7,771 bases of DNA, taken from Candidatus Latescibacterota bacterium. GTDB lineage: Bacteria; Latescibacterota; UBA2968; UBA8231. Made by a program: the position numbers and the translations under genes. Location of the stretch: the NCBI GenBank assembly GCA_003529325.1, contig DPVW01000231.1, positions 1 through 7,771 of the forward strand. The letters are read 5' to 3'. The first letter of the stretch is position 1. Every line of letters starts with the position of its first letter. The notes beneath the pieces are model-generated. The model was given only the letters and a program-made list of their open reading frames with translations, searched no databases and was not told the origin of the DNA. This document shows positions 1 to 6,299 of this stretch, piece after piece.

Positions 1-60
1 GGAACAGCGCCGCCAGCCTGACACGGTAAGACAACCACGAAGCGTTCCCGAAGGAACCCG
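1..60. other. Leader before the aldolase gene; no gene called
   Basis: This stretch is too short to assign to a gene. A TGA at 19-21 (frame 1) or a TAA at 27-29 (frame 3) could end an upstream forward gene whose body lies outside the window, but nothing in these few codons is recognisable. The 3' part holds the ribosome binding site of the aldolase gene, AAGGA at about 51-55, five bases before the ATG. GTTCC (44-48) and GGAAC (53-57) form a perfect 5-base inverted repeat around a CGAA loop that includes this site. Confidence 0.5.
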
Positions 61-900
61 ATGCCCAAACCCAACAGTGCCACCCCGCCGAACGCCTCGC
101 TCTATCCCGAGGGAGGCCCCGGACGTCAACTGAAAGCCAGGCTGCAGAAGGGAGAAGTCCTCGTCGGTGGGATCCTCGGATCAATCGTCCGCCCTTCCCT
201 TGTCAGACTGTATCAACAGGCTGGCTTCGATTTCGTCTACATCGAGTACGAACACATCTTCTTCGACCCCACCGGTCTGGCCGACACGGTACTGGCAGCA
301 CGCGACAACGGTCTGCCCGTCATCGCCAAAACGCCCCAACTGGAACGGGCGGAGGTCGCCAAGCTGCTGGAGTGTGGCGTCGTCGGCATCCAGCTGCCAC
401 GAACCGAATCGCGTGCCCAGCTCGAGGAATTTCTCGGCTATCTCAAATTTCCACCCGAGGGCACCCGGGCGGCGGCGCCTGGGTACGGCAACAGCGATCA
501 TGTCAAGATCACCGACCAGCGGAGCTGGCTGGCTGAACAGAACCAGGAAATCTCCCTTGTCGTTCATATCGAGACACGCATTGGCTACGAGAACGCCGAA
601 CAGATCGTCAGCACCCCGGGGGTGGATATGGTTTACGTCGGGCCAGGTGATTTTTCGGTTGAGATGGGACAGCCTGGGAACCCGGAACATCCGGACGTTT
701 GCGGTCCCATGGAAGAGATCCTTGAACTGTGCAAAGCTCACGGTGTTCCCTTCGGCACGACGGCGGCGCACACGCAGGCCGCACAGCGTTGGGTAACGCA
801 GGGCTGTCTGTTCTTCGAAGCCGAAGACGAGCAGGGATTCATACTCGAAGGGGCAACACGCCTGGTCGACGACTACCGTCGGTTCACCGAAGGAGATTGA
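61..900 (+). CDS. HpcH/HpaI-family class II aldolase (2-keto-3-deoxy acid aldolase-like)
   Basis: A 279-residue cytoplasmic TIM-barrel protein of the HpcH/HpaI family. Known members are metal-dependent pyruvate aldolases that split 2-keto-3-deoxy acids into pyruvate and an aldehyde. Residue order fits the family: IEYEH with the general-base His65; PEGTR at 133-137; HIET with metal-ligand Glu171; and VGPGD with metal-ligand Asp197. The Glu-Asp spacing of 26 equals that of HpaI (Glu149/Asp175). The position matching HpaI Arg70 appears to be Lys90. The N-terminal 20 residues are extra relative to HpaI and poorly conserved-looking. The ATG has AAGGA five bases upstream. The next gene starts one base after the stop, so the two are almost certainly co-transcribed, and the partner suggests a sugar-acid pathway like rhamnonate dehydratase/KDR aldolase. 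The family is confident; the substrate is unknown. Confidence 0.93.
   Translation: MPKPNSATPPNASLYPEGGPGRQLKARLQKGEVLVGGILGSIVRPSLVRLYQQAGFDFVYIEYEHIFFDPTGLADTVLAARDNGLPVIAKTPQLERAEVAKLLECGVVGIQLPRTESRAQLEEFLGYLKFPPEGTRAAAPGYGNSDHVKITDQRSWLAEQNQEISLVVHIETRIGYENAEQIVSTPGVDMVYVGPGDFSVEMGQPGNPEHPDVCGPMEEILELCKAHGVPFGTTAAHTQAAQRWVTQGCLFFEAEDEQGFILEGATRLVDDYRRFTEGD
891..895 (+). promoter_or_regulatory. Ribosome binding site of the enolase-superfamily gene, inside the aldolase 3' end
   Basis: AGGAG lies within the last codons of the aldolase gene, six bases before the ATG at 902. Together with the one-base gap between genes this indicates translational coupling, and it fixes the start of the second gene. 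Confidence 0.8.
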
Positions 901-901
901 C

Positions 902-2164
902 ATGAGGATCGAACGAATCGAGGCACTTTCCCTCATCGTGCCCCACGAGGAGCGCATTCGCACAAAGTTCCACCACTTCGGTGTCACCGAAGAGGTGACG
1001 GTATACCGTTTCCACACTGACAACGGTCTGATCGGCTTGGGGGAAAACCCGGGGCCACCCCTGGATCAGGCATTGCTCGACGGCTACATCGGCACCGATC
1101 CCTTTGACCACGTGATGGGTCAGGGACGGTACAATCTGGACATGGCCTGCTACGATCTGATGGGCAAACATCTGGGCCTTCCAGCCTGGAAGCTGATGGG
1201 CCAGCAGATGCGGCAGTGGGTGACCATGGGCTGGTGGATGCCTTGCATGTCGCCCGAGGATTCAGCGGCAGAAGTGCAGGAGGCAGCTGGCCGGGGATAT
1301 CGGGGACTCAAGTGCAAGGCCCGCGCTTTCTACGATGTCGTCGAACAATCAGCAGCGATGCAGGAGGTAGCACCGCCGGACTTCCGCGTCGAATTCGACT
1401 TCAACGGGGCTCTGATGAACGTGGAAAGGGCTCTGCCCATTCTCCGCGAGTTGGAAAAATTCCCCGTCGTCAAGGGAGTGGAGGAACCGATCTTTGCTCA
1501 CGACGTCGAGGGCTGGCGTCGGCTGCATCAGGAGATCCGCATCCCCTTTTATCTGCACGGTGTCAATGTCATTCGCCACGGGCCCAGCCGCGAGCCCTCC
1601 GGCCCGTGGATGATGCTGCGCGCCGGCGACTTCGAAGGTGCCTTGTGCAGCCACGAGAACGTCGGTACGGCCCTGGCTGCAGCCTGGACCTTCACGGCGG
1701 CCAACACGGGGATTCTTCTGCAGTACGTGGGTACCGGTATCACCTCAGCTTTTGCCTGCCAGCTGGGCGCGGTGATGCCCACGGCCAATATCCCCGCCGT
1801 CACCTGCAGCCACACGAAAGAACACGAGCTCATCACCGAACCAATGGTGATGCAGCGAGGTTTCATGAAGGTTCCGGAGGGACCCGGTCTGGGCGTTGAA
1901 CTGGACGAAGACGCCGTGGCCAGGTACTCATCCCTGGCGCTTCGGGAGTGGCCCAGACACCTGTCGGTGGTGAGCCTGCCCGGAGGACTCAAGCACTACT
2001 ATCAGAGCCTGCAGCAGGCGGAGCAATTGATGAAACTCGGCGTCGACGAAGCCTTTGCGCCGGGCGTGCGACTCGATGAATGGGAGGACGACGGCACGGA
2101 TACATTCGATCGCCTCTGGCGGCAACTTCAGCGACAGGACTGGCCCATTTGGGAAGAGGCCTGA
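902..2164 (+). CDS. Enolase-superfamily protein (mandelate racemase/muconate lactonizing enzyme type), atypical active site
   Basis: A 420-residue protein. Residues 1-100 form the MR/MLE capping domain (VYRFHTDNGLIGLGE at 34-48, then ACYDLMGKHLGLPAWKLMG at 82-100); the rest is the barrel. Known members abstract a proton alpha to a carboxylate, and sugar-acid dehydratases are common. Visible active-site elements are the KxK pair Lys137/Lys139 (LKCKA), first metal ligand Asp166 (VEFDFNG) and second metal ligand Glu194 (GVEEP). The third ligand, normally the Glu of a DE pair after 'IPIA', aligns with His219-Gly220 (IPFYLHG). No clear His matches the MR base on strand 7. The C-terminal 75 residues extend past the usual end. 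Being coupled to an aldolase, it may supply 2-keto-3-deoxy acid. Alternatively it is a binding or racemising relative without canonical three-ligand magnesium binding. Family confident, activity uncertain. Confidence 0.88.
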   Translation: MRIERIEALSLIVPHEERIRTKFHHFGVTEEVTVYRFHTDNGLIGLGENPGPPLDQALLDGYIGTDPFDHVMGQGRYNLDMACYDLMGKHLGLPAWKLMGQQMRQWVTMGWWMPCMSPEDSAAEVQEAAGRGYRGLKCKARAFYDVVEQSAAMQEVAPPDFRVEFDFNGALMNVERALPILRELEKFPVVKGVEEPIFAHDVEGWRRLHQEIRIPFYLHGVNVIRHGPSREPSGPWMMLRAGDFEGALCSHENVGTALAAAWTFTAANTGILLQYVGTGITSAFACQLGAVMPTANIPAVTCSHTKEHELITEPMVMQRGFMKVPEGPGLGVELDEDAVARYSSLALREWPRHLSVVSLPGGLKHYYQSLQQAEQLMKLGVDEAFAPGVRLDEWEDDGTDTFDRLWRQLQRQDWPIWEEA

Positions 2165-2176
2165 GTCATCAACTCA
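2162..2176. repeat. Short inverted repeat over the convergent stop codons
   Basis: TGAGT (2162-2166) and ACTCA (2172-2176) are perfect complements around a 5-base loop, sitting over the stop of the enolase-superfamily gene and the stop of the oppositely oriented neighbour. The reverse gene ends in two in-frame TGA codons (2171-2169 and 2168-2166). No T-run follows the stem on either strand, so this is not a convincing intrinsic terminator. It may be chance. Confidence 0.3.
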
Positions 2177-3875
2177 CACCGACATTGGTCGAGCCCAGGT
2201 CCGGGTCAACGAAACTCCGATGATACGCCTTGCCCATGAGGTATCGCAGTTCCAGCTCCACATCCCGTAGCGCCACGGGGGGTACCGCTTCCGGTTCGCG
2301 TCGCACCAGCTCCACTTCGATCTGGTTCTCTCCCTTGATCGGCCAACACTGCTGCGGCAGGTGGAACACAAACCAGTAGCAGGATCCGGTGCGGAACCGC
2401 GGTGAGTTCATGCGATACAATTCGTTGATCCGCCGCAGGCTCGATGTCGGCAGCGTGGCACCGTTGAACCGGAAGGTCAGTTCGTCGGTTTCGGTCACGC
2501 TCTCCAGGCGCAAGCGCAGGATCACTTCATGCACGCGCCCGCGTGCCCCCCAGTGTTCGAGATCATCGGCGACCATCAACGGCACCGTCACCCCGTCGTC
2601 CTCGTTGATCTGCTGCGGCAGCGGACAACGCGCGCCGGGTTCGAGCGCCGGCTGCGGATACCTGCCTGTGCCGGTGGGCACGTAGTAGTACTTGTCCTTC
2701 GCCGCCATGACCTCAGGGTGTGGCAGCTCACGCAATTTCTCATAGAAATCAGCGTCATACGGCCAGTTGCCGAACCAGTGGCCGAGATACAGGCCGTCCA
2801 CCCCCTGCGCCCAATAGTTGCTGGCACAGGCACGGATCACCTCTCGCGGAGCCTGTCCGAGGCGATCTGAGTCGACGAGGCTCTGCAGCGTCGCCATCAC
2901 GTGCACCTGTGTACCCTTCGCCGTGGCGACCAGCTCGCGGTAGTCGGCGTTGCAGTCCACCAGTTCCGGCCCGGAGAACGTCTGACCAACGACGATGTCC
3001 ACCAGTCCCTTGCGCATCCAGGTCTCCACATCCAGGCCGATATCGTAGCAGCCCTGCACCCCGATGGGAACACGCACTGTCAATCGTCGATTCCGTCCAC
3101 TCTTCTGTACCGCTTCCGCCACCCGCTGTACCCAGGCGGTCATCACCTCGCGGCCGGCGCCGATCTCATCCGGGTGGAAGTAGAACGGCTGGTAGTTGAG
3201 CTGGAGCTCAAAGCCGTCCACCGGGTACCGTTGAAGAGTCTCTTCGATGAGGTTGAAACGCTCATCCCGAACTTCCTGATGCGCGAAATCGAGACATGCA
3301 TGACCGGGCCAGTCCGCGTCAACACCAGCCTTGGCGCCGATCTCCAACCTCTTGTTGTCGAACCGGAAGTCGGAACCTCGCGTGTCCTGCCCACGTACAC
3401 CGCTGCCCTGCTGGACCAGCAACGTCGGGTGGATCGGCAGTCCATTGGCGCGCGCACGCTCGCAGATGACCATGAGCGGATCCTCGCCACGATCGATCAT
3501 GGCCCGGGCATTCTGATGGGCGCGGCGGAAGATCAGATGCGGCCAGCGCTCCATGTTGTGACCCCAGAGTTCTCCGACCTTGGTGTCGTGCAGAACCGTG
3601 CGCCCGTCTCCGAGACAGAACATGAGGGCATCCACCGGCGTCCCGAGCAACTCATCCACCCCCTGCTCGTATTCTTCCCGCTCGATCGGCGGCTCATACA
3701 TGTAGATGAGAGGGTGCCGTCCATCGTGGTAGAATGCGAGGCGGGGCGGGGGTTGGGCTGTATCAGCAGGCTGCATGACGGTTTGCTCCGGTTTGGTGTT
3801 GCCGCAAACAAAGGTTGGTACGCCGGCGGCCCACAACCCGTCCAGCCGAGTCCGGTCCCGGTTGACGACGGCCAT
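2169..3875 (-). CDS. Putative glycoside-hydrolase-like TIM-barrel protein with C-terminal beta domain
   Basis: A 568-residue protein not confidently recognised. Residues about 45-390 look like an alpha/beta barrel: LAFYHDGRHPLIYMYEPP near the start, then strands such as VDALMFCLGDG (81-91), VDGFELQLNYQPF (219-231), LTVRVPIGVQG (265-275), VDIVVGQTF (292-300), VHVMATLQS (324-332) and VDGLYLGHWFGNW (359-371). This is the pattern of family-10-like or other putative glycosyl hydrolases. Glu223 at the end of a strand is a candidate catalytic acid. Residues about 430-550 are rich in beta strands (EVILRLRLESV, ELTFRFNGATL, NQIEVELVRREPEA), like a carbohydrate-binding or accessory sandwich. No signal peptide or membrane segment is visible. 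The start is uncertain: Met34 (codon 3776-3774) has GGAG nine bases upstream and precedes the conserved-looking part, so the first 33 residues may be spurious. It ends tail to tail with the enolase-superfamily gene. Confidence 0.75.
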   Translation of the reverse strand: MAVVNRDRTRLDGLWAAGVPTFVCGNTKPEQTVMQPADTAQPPPRLAFYHDGRHPLIYMYEPPIEREEYEQGVDELLGTPVDALMFCLGDGRTVLHDTKVGELWGHNMERWPHLIFRRAHQNARAMIDRGEDPLMVICERARANGLPIHPTLLVQQGSGVRGQDTRGSDFRFDNKRLEIGAKAGVDADWPGHACLDFAHQEVRDERFNLIEETLQRYPVDGFELQLNYQPFYFHPDEIGAGREVMTAWVQRVAEAVQKSGRNRRLTVRVPIGVQGCYDIGLDVETWMRKGLVDIVVGQTFSGPELVDCNADYRELVATAKGTQVHVMATLQSLVDSDRLGQAPREVIRACASNYWAQGVDGLYLGHWFGNWPYDADFYEKLRELPHPEVMAAKDKYYYVPTGTGRYPQPALEPGARCPLPQQINEDDGVTVPLMVADDLEHWGARGRVHEVILRLRLESVTETDELTFRFNGATLPTSSLRRINELYRMNSPRFRTGSCYWFVFHLPQQCWPIKGENQIEVELVRREPEAVPPVALRDVELELRYLMGKAYHRSFVDPDLGSTNVGVS

Positions 3876-3889
3876 GCGACCTGTACCCT
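3862..3889 (+). promoter_or_regulatory. Candidate sigma-70-type promoter for the dioxygenase gene
   Basis: TTGACG at 3862-3867 matches the -35 consensus at five of six bases. After 16 bases, TACCCT at 3884-3889 keeps the key T, A and final T of a -10 box. The GTG start at 3919 would follow a short leader. The -35 lies inside the N-terminal codons of the reverse gene as drawn, which would be less awkward if that gene starts at 3776. Short matches like this arise by chance, so this is a weak call. Confidence 0.3.
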
Positions 3890-3906
3890 AATGCCACCTC
3901 GACGCC

Positions 3907-3913
3907 GGAAGGG
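3907..3913 (+). promoter_or_regulatory. Strong ribosome binding site supporting a GTG start
   Basis: GGAAGGG lies five bases before the GTG at 3919. It decides the start of the dioxygenase gene in favour of this GTG over the first internal ATG (codon 36, at 4024). Confidence 0.75.
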
Positions 3914-3918
3914 CCATC

Positions 3919-5109
3919 GTGCTGACCAACCCCCTCCTGTTGCCACACATCGACGATCCCCTGTTGGCGCAAGCTCTGGCGGGGCCGACGCAGGAACTGG
4001 CGCGGGCGACACGACCCGATTTCATGCGCAACCCTGACTCCCCCGTCGAATGGTCGAGCCCTGACTTTTCCCGCATGGAGGCGGCGCGCGAGGACTTTCT
4101 CGACTGGCAGGCAGTGCTCGACCAGTTCGACGCCGAGGCGTTCGTCGTCGATGGCTACGCGATCCTGCGAGGCGTCGTGACGGCAGCATCGGTGGGGGCC
4201 TGGACGGCGGCTCTGCAACGCGGTCAGCAGCTCAATGACCGGCTGTTGGCCGCCAACTGGCAGACCATCAACTGGCAACGCTTGGGACGTACGCCACCCA
4301 CGGCAGCGGTTGCCACCGACGATCTCCATGCCGCCCTCGGCGGCAGCCAGCGCGTTCCTCAGGGCGACGACTCAGCCGGTGTCCTGACGCTGCGGCAACA
4401 CAGCCTCTTCGCCGAGTACTTCTCCGCTGGCCATGTGGCGTATCTCATGAATCTTCTCACTCATCCGCAGATGCTCGATCTGCAACGGCTGTGTCTGAGG
4501 ACCGACAGCCTCTACTTCGACCATAACCAGATGTTGACGCGGGCGCCGGGCTACACCGGCGGCGGTTGGCACAGCCACAGGATCGGCGGCGGCTTCGATG
4601 ATGTCGGCCCTGTGGATATCGACGACTACCGCCGACAACCAAACATCAACCTGACCCTCTGTTATCCACAGGGTTTCTCTGCCGATGAGGACGGTGGTCT
4701 CAAACTCGTGCGTGGCAGTCACCTCTTTCGCGACCCTGACGGTTGCCGTGCCGCAAACGACGAGGCGCTGCGCTCAGACTGGCTTCGTGGCAGGAACCAT
4801 CCCGTCACCGGCCGGGCGCTCGAGATCGAATACCTCGACCTGCCGCCCGGTTCGATCGTCTGCTGCCTGTCCCACGCCGCCCATGCAGTGGCGGCCAAGG
4901 CCCCGTCACGCACAGAGCGCCTGGCGTCTCTGTTCTGCTACCGCAAGGCCGATGACGTGAGCGGCATCGTGCAACCCCCACATGCGGTCCCCCCCGTATG
5001 GGCTTTGAAGGCCCAACGGGGAGAATTGCCACCGACGCTGACCCAACTGCTGTGCTCCAGCTTCGACCGCAAGTTGACGGCAGGACGCACCAGCTACTCG
5101 GACGGGTGA
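3919..5109 (+). CDS. Phytanoyl-CoA dioxygenase (PhyH)-like protein with HxH motif
   Basis: A 396-residue cytoplasmic protein resembling the PhyH family of Fe(II)/2-oxoglutarate oxygenases, which hydroxylate small molecules in a cupin-like barrel. Features seen: VVDGYAILRGVV (76-87), the usual N-terminal entry of the fold; GGWHSHRIGG (215-224) at the metal site; INLTLCYPQGFSADEDGGLKLVRGSH, spanning 243-268, the central strand and 'GxLxxxxGSH' element; and LPPGSIVCCLSHAAHAV, spanning 308-324, holding distal metal His322 (or His319), followed by Arg334, the expected 2-oxoglutarate-binding arginine 12 residues later. The first metal motif reads His218-Ser219-His220, not His-x-Asp. It starts at GTG with a strong ribosome binding site and is transcribed away from the reverse gene on its left. 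Its last 16 bases overlap the sialidase-like gene on the other strand. Substrate unknown. Confidence 0.85.
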   Translation: MLTNPLLLPHIDDPLLAQALAGPTQELARATRPDFMRNPDSPVEWSSPDFSRMEAAREDFLDWQAVLDQFDAEAFVVDGYAILRGVVTAASVGAWTAALQRGQQLNDRLLAANWQTINWQRLGRTPPTAAVATDDLHAALGGSQRVPQGDDSAGVLTLRQHSLFAEYFSAGHVAYLMNLLTHPQMLDLQRLCLRTDSLYFDHNQMLTRAPGYTGGGWHSHRIGGGFDDVGPVDIDDYRRQPNINLTLCYPQGFSADEDGGLKLVRGSHLFRDPDGCRAANDEALRSDWLRGRNHPVTGRALEIEYLDLPPGSIVCCLSHAAHAVAAKAPSRTERLASLFCYRKADDVSGIVQPPHAVPPVWALKAQRGELPPTLTQLLCSSFDRKLTAGRTSYSDG

Positions 5110-6299
5110 TCTGCGGCGTCAGCGTCGAGTTCTTCGGTGCCGGGCAACGTCTCAGCCACTGGCCCCGCGTCCGCACCCGGCAGGATTTCCAGTTTGCTCC
5201 GCAGTGCGTTCAGGCGAAAACGGAGCATCCATATGCTGGTGCGCTGTTGTTGATTTGCAGCGTCGTAATAGACGACGAGCACAGACTCGTCGCCCAGCAG
5301 AAAGCCGCCGGGATAACCGTAGAAGTCAGCATCGAGGGCCAGGGGCAGACCGTCGCCATCCGTCGCCCATGTTGCGCCACCGTCCTGGCTCCAGGACACA
5401 CGCAGGACGCCATTCGACGTCATCCAGCACACAACCGTACCATCTGCCAGGACCGCCGTGCGGTGCGCCTTCAGCGGCGCAAAGGGCGCGTGGTGCGACA
5501 GTTGCCACGTGTAGCCATCATCCGCTGAGTACCACACCGCCGCGTCCAGACGACTCAGCATCATCAGGCGGCCGTCGTGGAGCAAGGTGAGCGATGGCTC
5601 GTCCAGGTCCTGGCCGTCGTCACGTTCTATACGACTGAGCAATCGCCATGATCGACCGGCGTCATCGCTGCGATGAATAGCGCCATGCAGAGTGCCGGCA
5701 CCATCGGCTGCATACGTCGGGTAGAGGATGGCACCGTCAGGCAACACCTCGGCCTGAGCGTGGGCCCGCTGATAGAAGGGGCAGGGCATCTCGAGCCATG
5801 CCGGCTCAGTCCAGGTGTTGCCGTCATCCGCGGAGCGCATGACGCCGATCCGGGTATTGACCGGCAGGTGCCCCGGTGGTGCCACAGACAGTCCATACCA
5901 GGAAGCCTGCTGATTGACGAACAACAGCAACTCGCCGTTGGCCAGACGCGTGAGCCCTACGGGCGTATCGGACCAGGTCCCATCGTAGACCGTCCATGGT
6001 TTGGACCAGTTGTGCCCCGCGTCGTCGGAACGGACCGCCATGATCCGGCCACCACGGGGTGCATCGATATCCCGGAAACCCCTTTCGTGCCATTTTCTCA
6101 GCGTCGGCTCTGCAACGACGTATGGCGTGGCCAGAGAAATGTGCCAGTAGCCGGCATGGAACAGGACGAGCCAGTCCCCATTGGCCAGTTGTGCTGCGTC
6201 CTGTCCGAGGCCGACCATACCACCGTACCCTGGAAACGGGTCGGGGGGGTTGCAATCCCAACCGACGATCTTGCGCCGGCACCGACGGGCGCGGGTCAC
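5094..6299 (-). CDS. Sialidase-like (BNR/Asp-box) six-bladed beta-propeller protein
   Basis: A 401-residue protein with five Asp boxes (SxDxGxxW): 91-98, 156-163, 211-218, 258-265 and 304-311, diagnostic of the sialidase/neuraminidase propeller. DLDEPSLTLLHDGRLMMLSR, spanning 231-250, matches the family element carrying the catalytic-pair Glu (Glu234) and a carboxylate-binding Arg (Arg250). The GYPGGF segment offers Tyr329 as candidate nucleophile. The N-terminal FRIP/YRIP arginine motif is not seen: the equivalent region reads GYGGMVGLGQ (24-33). Sialic acid cleavage is therefore doubtful, and another sugar or a non-enzymatic propeller is possible. No signal peptide is evident. The GTG start overlaps the upstream isomerase stop as GTGA, and AGGA at 6308-6305 sits five bases before it. 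It is the last gene of the reverse operon and overlaps the dioxygenase gene by 16 bases. Confidence 0.88.
   Translation of the reverse strand: MTRARRCRRKIVGWDCNPPDPFPGYGGMVGLGQDAAQLANGDWLVLFHAGYWHISLATPYVVAEPTLRKWHERGFRDIDAPRGGRIMAVRSDDAGHNWSKPWTVYDGTWSDTPVGLTRLANGELLLFVNQQASWYGLSVAPPGHLPVNTRIGVMRSADDGNTWTEPAWLEMPCPFYQRAHAQAEVLPDGAILYPTYAADGAGTLHGAIHRSDDAGRSWRLLSRIERDDGQDLDEPSLTLLHDGRLMMLSRLDAAVWYSADDGYTWQLSHHAPFAPLKAHRTAVLADGTVVCWMTSNGVLRVSWSQDGGATWATDGDGLPLALDADFYGYPGGFLLGDESVLVVYYDAANQQQRTSIWMLRFRLNALRSKLEILPGADAGPVAETLPGTEELDADAADHPSE

Noticed and set aside
181..1023. A 280-residue reverse open frame opposite the aldolase
   Set aside because: It is antisense to a clear HpcH/HpaI gene, crosses into the next gene's start and has no recognisable motif; long shadow frames are common in GC-rich coding DNA.
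2901..4037. A 378-residue forward open frame opposite the glycoside-hydrolase-like gene
   Set aside because: It overlaps both that gene and the start of the dioxygenase gene, and its protein has no family-like pattern, whereas the reverse frame shows regular barrel strands and a beta domain.
6243..6249. A run of seven G as a possible slippage site
   Set aside because: The sialidase-like gene reads through it in one consistent frame (NPPDPFPG) with no sign of a frame change on either side.
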